Shown here one piece after another: positions 60,026-64,000 of a stretch of 64,000 nt of DNA. The notes beneath the pieces were generated by a model. It saw nothing but the letters and a program-made list of their open reading frames with translations. It was not told the origin of the DNA and ran no database searches. How positions within the stretch are numbered: the first letter of the stretch is position 1; the number at the start of each line of letters is the position of its first letter. The stretch comes from Kluyvera sp046569695 (lineage in GTDB: Bacteria; Pseudomonadota; Gammaproteobacteria; Enterobacterales; Enterobacteriaceae). Where the stretch lies: the NCBI RefSeq assembly GCF_046569695.1, contig NZ_JBKHUI010000009.1, forward strand, positions 124,001-188,000, in the 5' to 3' direction. Position numbers and translations under genes: made by a program.

Positions 60026-61330
60026 ATGAAAATTACCGTGATTGGCGGGGGCAGCAGCTACACCCCTGAACTGGTTGAAGGATTAATTGCGCGTCATGCT
60101 TCCCTGCCAATGGCGGAACTGGCGCTGGTTGATGTCGAAGCAGGTCGTGAAAAGGTCGAAATTATTGCCGCGCTCGCCCGCCGCATGCTCGACCGCAACG
60201 GGCTGGAGGCGGTGAAAGTATCGGTTCACTTCGATGCCGATGAAGCGATTACCGGCTCAAGTTTTGTGCTCACCCAACTGCGTGTAGGCCAGCTACCGGC
60301 TCGCGCCGCTGATGAGCGTCTGGGTTTAAGTCACAAGCTGCTGGGCCAGGAAACCACCGGCGTGGGCGGCTTCGCTAAAGCGCTGCGCACGATTCCGGTG
60401 ATGCTGGATATCGCCAGACGCGTCGAGCGCCTGGCGCCGAATGCATGGATCATCAACTTCACCAATCCGGCAGGTATCGTCACTGAAGCGGTGTCACGTC
60501 ACAGCAAGGCGAAGATCATCGGCCTGTGCAACGTGCCGGTGACGATGCACCACATGATTGCCGACATGCTGAAGCTGCCTTACGACAACGTTTCGCTGCG
60601 CTTTGCCGGCCTGAACCATATGGTTTGGGTGCATCAGGTGCTGGCCGCGGGTCGCGATGCGACCGACGAGGTTATCGAGATGCTGTGCGACGGCGAGCAG
60701 CTGTCGATGAACAACATCAAGGCCATTCCGTGGCCACCGGAACTACTGCGTGCGCTGCGCGCCATTCCCTGCCCGTATCACCGCTATTTCTGGCAGACCC
60801 GCACCATGCTGGAAGACGAACTGGCGGATGCCGACAGCAAAGGCACCCGCGCCGAGCAGGTAATGAAAGTCGAAGCGTCGCTGTTCAAACTGTACGCCGA
60901 CCCGAATCTGGACAAGAAACCAGAGGAGCTGAGCCAGCGCGGCGGTTCGTTCTACTCCGAAGTGGCCGTACAGCTGATTAACGCACTGCACAACAATCTT
61001 GGCATTGAGATGGTGGTCAATACCGCCAATAACGGTGCCATTCAAGGACTGCCGGACGACGCGGTGATAGAGACCAACTGCCTGATTGATGCGCTGGGTG
61101 CGCATCCGCTGGCCTTTGGCAAACTGCCACCGCTGATGAACGGCCTGACCCAGCAGGTGAAGGATTTTGAGCGTCTGACCATTGATGCCGCCGTAGATGG
61201 CGATAAGCAAAAAGCGCTGCTGGCGCTGGTCGCCAACCCGCTGGTCGCCGATGTGAATCTGGCCTCGGCGCTGGTCGATGAAGTACTCACAATCAATAAA
61301 GCGTGGCTGCCGCAGTTTAGCCAACCATAA
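60026..61330 (+). CDS. 6-phospho-beta-glucosidase, GH4 family
   Basis: NAD- and metal-dependent glycosidase (ChbF/LicH type) that splits phosphorylated beta-glucosides in the cytoplasm after PTS import. 434 residues. NAD-binding IGGGSSYTPEL at residues 6-16, INFTNPAGIVTEA, the metal Cys block GLCNVPVTM and GLNHMVWV (metal His) are seen. GGAGA precedes the ATG. It follows the IIB gene by 16 bases; a GC-rich hairpin separates it from the IIC gene. Confidence 0.93.
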   Translation: MKITVIGGGSSYTPELVEGLIARHASLPMAELALVDVEAGREKVEIIAALARRMLDRNGLEAVKVSVHFDADEAITGSSFVLTQLRVGQLPARAADERLGLSHKLLGQETTGVGGFAKALRTIPVMLDIARRVERLAPNAWIINFTNPAGIVTEAVSRHSKAKIIGLCNVPVTMHHMIADMLKLPYDNVSLRFAGLNHMVWVHQVLAAGRDATDEVIEMLCDGEQLSMNNIKAIPWPPELLRALRAIPCPYHRYFWQTRTMLEDELADADSKGTRAEQVMKVEASLFKLYADPNLDKKPEELSQRGGSFYSEVAVQLINALHNNLGIEMVVNTANNGAIQGLPDDAVIETNCLIDALGAHPLAFGKLPPLMNGLTQQVKDFERLTIDAAVDGDKQKALLALVANPLVADVNLASALVDEVLTINKAWLPQFSQP

Positions 61331-61341
61331 ATACAGCAATA

Positions 61342-61368
61342 GCCCGGTCGGCAACGTCTGCGCCGGGC
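61342..61368. repeat. REP-like hairpin inside the PTS operon
   Basis: GCCCGG (61342-61347) pairs with CCGGGC (61363-61368), loop region TCGGCAACGTCTGCG. Same GCCCGG...CCGGGC family as at 16521, 43440 and 58312. Located in the 49-base gap between the GH4 and IIC genes, just before the IIC ribosome site. Confidence 0.7.
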
Positions 61369-61379
61369 AGGGGGTGTCT

Positions 61380-62729
61380 GTGAATAAGTCGATAATAGAT
61401 AAATACGTTTTACCGACCGCGCTCAAAATCGCCGGACAAAAACATGTGCTTTCGGTGCGTGACGGGATCATCCTGAACATGCCGTTTATGCTGATAGGTT
61501 CGTTCTTCCTGATCTTCGCCTATCTGCCGGTGCCGGGCTACGGCACGCTGATGACCGAGCTTTTCGGCCCAACGTGGCAGGAAAAAGTGCTCTACCCGGT
61601 CAAGGCGACTTACGACATCATGGCGCTGATCTCCAGCTTCGGTATCGCCTACCGTCTGGCGGAGAAGTACCGCACCCTCGACCCGCTGACCGCCGGGGCT
61701 GTCTCCCTGGTGGCCTTTGTGATGACCATTCCACAGCACATCATGTTTACCCCGGCGGGTAGCGACGTGGCGCAGCTGGTCAAAGGCGTGATGCCAATGG
61801 GCCAGATTGGCAGCCAGGGGCTGTTCGTAGCTATCCTGATTGCCCTGCTCTCAACCGAAATCTACCGCTTTGTTAACGACCGCAACCTGGTGATTCGCAT
61901 GCCGGAAGGCGTGCCACCGGCGGTGGCAAAATCGTTCCTCGCGCTGATCCCAGGTTTCTGCGTGCTGGCGGTAGTGCTGGCGCTGCGTCTGCTGGTTGAA
62001 GCAACGCCGTTTGGCGATATCAACACCATGATTACTGAGCTAGTCGGTATTCCGATGAGCCACGTCGGCGGCTCGCTGCCGGGGATGATAATTTCGGTGC
62101 TGCTGATTGGCATTCTGTGGATGCTCGGCCTGCACGGCGACACCATCGTGCTGGTGTTTATCCGCCCGGTCTGGCTCAGCAACATGTCGGAAAACCTGGA
62201 AGCGTTCCAGAACGGCCTGCCAATCCCGCACATTATCACCCAGCAGTTCTACGATCTGTGGATTGCACCAGGCGGTACCGGGGCGCTGTTAGGGCTGGTT
62301 ATCTTTATGATCCTGCGCAGCCGCAGCATGCAGATGAAGCAGCTCGGTAAAATCGCCGCGCCGGGCAGCCTGTTTAACATCAGCGAGCCAATGGTATTTG
62401 GTATTCCTATCGTGATGAACCCGTACCTGGTAGTGCCGTTTATCCTGACCCCGGTGGTTCTGGTGATTGTCTCCTACGTGGCAATGACCACCGGTTTGGT
62501 GGCCAAACCGGCCGGGATTGCGCTGCCGTTCACCACGCCGATTGTGGTCAGTGGATATCTGGCAACCGGCGGACATATCTCCGGTTCAGTGCTGCAAATC
62601 GTCAACCTCGGGATCTCGCTGGTGATGTATTACCCGTTCTTCCGTATCTGGGATAACCTGAAATTCCGCGAGGAACAGGCCAGCAAGTCGCAGCAGACCG
62701 CAGCGGCGATGCCAGCAACGGAACAGTAA
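61380..62729 (+). CDS. PTS IIC component, lactose/cellobiose family
   Basis: Membrane permease of the beta-glucoside PTS, 449 residues with about ten hydrophobic segments. The start is taken as the GTG at 61380 (VNKSIIDKYVLPTALKIAGQ) preceded by GGGGG; the longer frame overlaps GH4 with no family support. Blocks LNMPFMLIGSFFLIF, LGLHGDTIVLVFIRPVW and LFNISEPMVFGIPIVMNP (substrate-binding region) are typical of CelB/ChbC. The charged tail ends SQQTAAAMPATEQ. Last gene of the unit, followed by a bidirectional terminator. Confidence 0.92.
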   Translation: MNKSIIDKYVLPTALKIAGQKHVLSVRDGIILNMPFMLIGSFFLIFAYLPVPGYGTLMTELFGPTWQEKVLYPVKATYDIMALISSFGIAYRLAEKYRTLDPLTAGAVSLVAFVMTIPQHIMFTPAGSDVAQLVKGVMPMGQIGSQGLFVAILIALLSTEIYRFVNDRNLVIRMPEGVPPAVAKSFLALIPGFCVLAVVLALRLLVEATPFGDINTMITELVGIPMSHVGGSLPGMIISVLLIGILWMLGLHGDTIVLVFIRPVWLSNMSENLEAFQNGLPIPHIITQQFYDLWIAPGGTGALLGLVIFMILRSRSMQMKQLGKIAAPGSLFNISEPMVFGIPIVMNPYLVVPFILTPVVLVIVSYVAMTTGLVAKPAGIALPFTTPIVVSGYLATGGHISGSVLQIVNLGISLVMYYPFFRIWDNLKFREEQASKSQQTAAAMPATEQ

Positions 62730-62745
62730 CCAGGATATAAAAACA

Positions 62746-62773
62746 AAAACGCCGGGCATCTGCCCGGCGTTTT
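62746..62773. terminator. Bidirectional terminator between PTS IIC and carB
   Basis: ACGCCGGGCA/TGCCCGGCGT arms (62749-62758 and 62761-62770), A-rich before and T-rich after, between convergent genes. Works on both strands. Confidence 0.93.
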
Positions 62774-62789
62774 ATTTTATTGCTCGCAC

Positions 62790-64000
62790 TTATTTTTTAA
62801 TCTGCGCGTGCATTTCCTGTACGGAAGTCACTTTGTCTTTGGCATCTGCATTCAGCGCCATCGCCGTCGCGAAGCCACCGTTCAGGGTGGTGTCGTAATG
62901 CACCTTGTACTGCAGCGCGCTGCGGCGAATCAGCTTGGAGTCTTCAATCGCCTGACGACCTGCGGTGGTGTTGATGATGTAGGTGTATTCGCCATTCTTA
63001 ATACGGTCCTGAATGTGCGGACGGCCTTCATGCACCTTGTTCACCAGACGCGGGTTGATACCGGCTTCGCCCAGCACAATCGCGGTACCGTGGGTCGCAT
63101 CCAGCTCGAAGCCCTGTTTCAGCAGCTTAGCGGCCAGGTCAACCACGCGCTCTTTGTCGCCTTCGCGAACGGAGAGCAGCGCACGGCCCTGTTTCTTCAT
63201 GGTGGAGTTGCTGCCCAGCTGCGCCTTGGCGAACGCTTCCGCGAAGGTACGGCCCACGCCCATCACTTCCCCGGTAGAGCGCATTTCTGGCCCTAACAGT
63301 GGGTCAACGCCTGGGAATTTGTTGAACGGCAGCACCACTTCTTTCACCGAGTAGTACGGTGGGATGATTTCTTTGGTCACGCCCTGCTGCTTCAGGGTTT
63401 TCCCTGCCATCACACGCGCCGCCACTTTCGCCAGCGGTACGCCGGTCGCCTTGGAGACGAACGGTACGGTACGCGCCGCACGTGGGTTAACTTCAATCAG
63501 GTAGACTTCGTTGTCTTTTACCGCGAACTGCACGTTCATCAGGCCGCGTACCTGCAGTTCGAAGGCCAGCTTCTGCACCTGCTCACGCATCACGTCCTGA
63601 ATTTCCTGGCTCAGCGTGTAGGCTGGCAGGGAACACGCTGAGTCACCGGAGTGAACGCCAGCCTGCTCGATGTGCTCCATGATGCCGCCAATCAGCACCA
63701 TTTCGCCGTCGCAGATAGCGTCAACGTCGACTTCAATCGCGTCGTCGAGGAAGCGGTCCAGCAGCACCGGCGCGTCGTTAGATACGCTGACGGCGGTCTG
63801 GAAGTAACGCTTAAGGTCGACTTCGTCGTAGACGATTTCCATCGCACGGCCGCCCAGTACGTAGGACGGGCGCACCACCAGCGGGTAGCCAATCTCTTTC
63901 GCCTTCTCAACCGCTTGTTCAATCGCGGTCACGGTGGCGTTCGCCGGCTGTTTCAGCTTCAGACGGTCAACCGCATGCTGGAAGCGTTCACGGTCTTCCG
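62790..64000 (-). CDS. carB: CarB, carbamoyl-phosphate synthase large subunit (3' part only)
   Basis: Large subunit of carbamoyl-phosphate synthase, feeding arginine and pyrimidine synthesis. Only the C-terminal ~402 residues are present; the frame continues past the right edge (first visible residues EDRERFQHAVDRLKLKQPAN). The second ATP-grasp domain (carbamate phosphorylation; PLVVRPSYVLGGRAMEIVYDE, VYLIEVNPRAARTVPF) and the C-terminal allosteric MGS-like domain (SVREGDKERVVDLA, TAIVLGEAGINPR) are seen. It ends HAQIKK. This marks the right border of the accessory interval. Confidence 0.97.
   Translation of the reverse strand, partial: EDRERFQHAVDRLKLKQPANATVTAIEQAVEKAKEIGYPLVVRPSYVLGGRAMEIVYDEVDLKRYFQTAVSVSNDAPVLLDRFLDDAIEVDVDAICDGEMVLIGGIMEHIEQAGVHSGDSACSLPAYTLSQEIQDVMREQVQKLAFELQVRGLMNVQFAVKDNEVYLIEVNPRAARTVPFVSKATGVPLAKVAARVMAGKTLKQQGVTKEIIPPYYSVKEVVLPFNKFPGVDPLLGPEMRSTGEVMGVGRTFAEAFAKAQLGSNSTMKKQGRALLSVREGDKERVVDLAAKLLKQGFELDATHGTAIVLGEAGINPRLVNKVHEGRPHIQDRIKNGEYTYIINTTAGRQAIEDSKLIRRSALQYKVHYDTTLNGGFATAMALNADAKDKVTSVQEMHAQIKK

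Noticed and set aside
1..64000. CRISPR arrays, tRNA genes, insertion sequences, integrases, toxin-antitoxin or restriction genes
   Set aside because: Looked for repeats with regular spacers, tRNA-like cloverleaf ends, transposase-like frames and defence-type proteins. None found; all repeats seen are REP, ERIC or the GC-rich inverted element.

Overview
The window is a chromosomal segment of a member of the Enterobacteriaceae. Every core gene reads as a close relative of its Escherichia coli / Salmonella / Citrobacter / Enterobacter / Klebsiella counterpart, and the order of the core genes matches the reverse complement of the E. coli chromosome start region: murF-murE-ftsI-ftsL-rsmH-mraZ, cra, ilvHI, leuO, leuLABCD, setA/SgrS/sgrR, thiBPQ, yabI, araC/araBAD, polB, rapA, rluA, djlA, lptD-surA-pdxA-rsmA-apaG-apaH, folA, kefC-kefF, then carB. 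The genus cannot be fixed from reading alone. The short 281-residue AraC, the REP/BIME and ERIC repeats and the accessory genes point to the Citrobacter/Enterobacter/Klebsiella side rather than E. coli K-12. No prophage, insertion sequence, tRNA, rRNA or CRISPR array was seen.

Positions 1-46600 are conserved. The dcw (division and cell wall) cluster is read leftward from a promoter with three MraZ boxes. It is followed by the global regulator Cra, branched-chain amino acid synthesis (ilvIH; leuABCD behind a LeuL peptide attenuator) with LeuO between them, and the glucose-phosphate stress locus (SgrR, the dual-function RNA SgrS with its small peptide SgrT, and SetA). Next come the thiamine ABC transporter under a TPP riboswitch, the arabinose regulon with recognisable AraC and CRP sites, DNA polymerase II with a LexA box, RapA, RluA and DjlA. 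The lptD-apaH envelope/ribosome operon then faces folA across a bidirectional terminator, and the KefC/KefF potassium efflux system follows.

Positions about 46600-62790 are the accessory part. In E. coli K-12 the interval between kefF and carB holds the carnitine genes (cai, fix, yaaU). Here it holds four sugar and amino-acid modules: (i) a ketogluconate module (MFS carrier and 2-ketoacid reductase; LacI-type regulator; IdnO-type 5-ketogluconate reductase, gluconokinase and a YhcH-family protein); (ii) a small lipoprotein plus a ROK kinase divergent from an RpiR regulator; (iii) a D-amino-acid module (N-acyl-D-amino-acid deacylase with a RidA-family partner, divergent from a DSD1-like PLP enzyme); (iv) a beta-glucoside PTS module (IIB, GH4 6-phospho-beta-glucosidase, IIC, no IIA) divergent from an RpiR-family regulator that appears to carry three helix-turn-helix repeats. 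These units are separated by REP/BIME palindromes, an ERIC element and a GC-rich interspersed inverted repeat present in two copies.

The most unusual points are the triple-HTH RpiR protein with two matching palindromes in its divergent promoter, the ERIC element in the short leader of the ketoacid reductase gene, the metabolic logic of the D-amino-acid module with a RidA partner, and the wholesale replacement of the cai-fix interval. No clearly new defence or mobile system was found.
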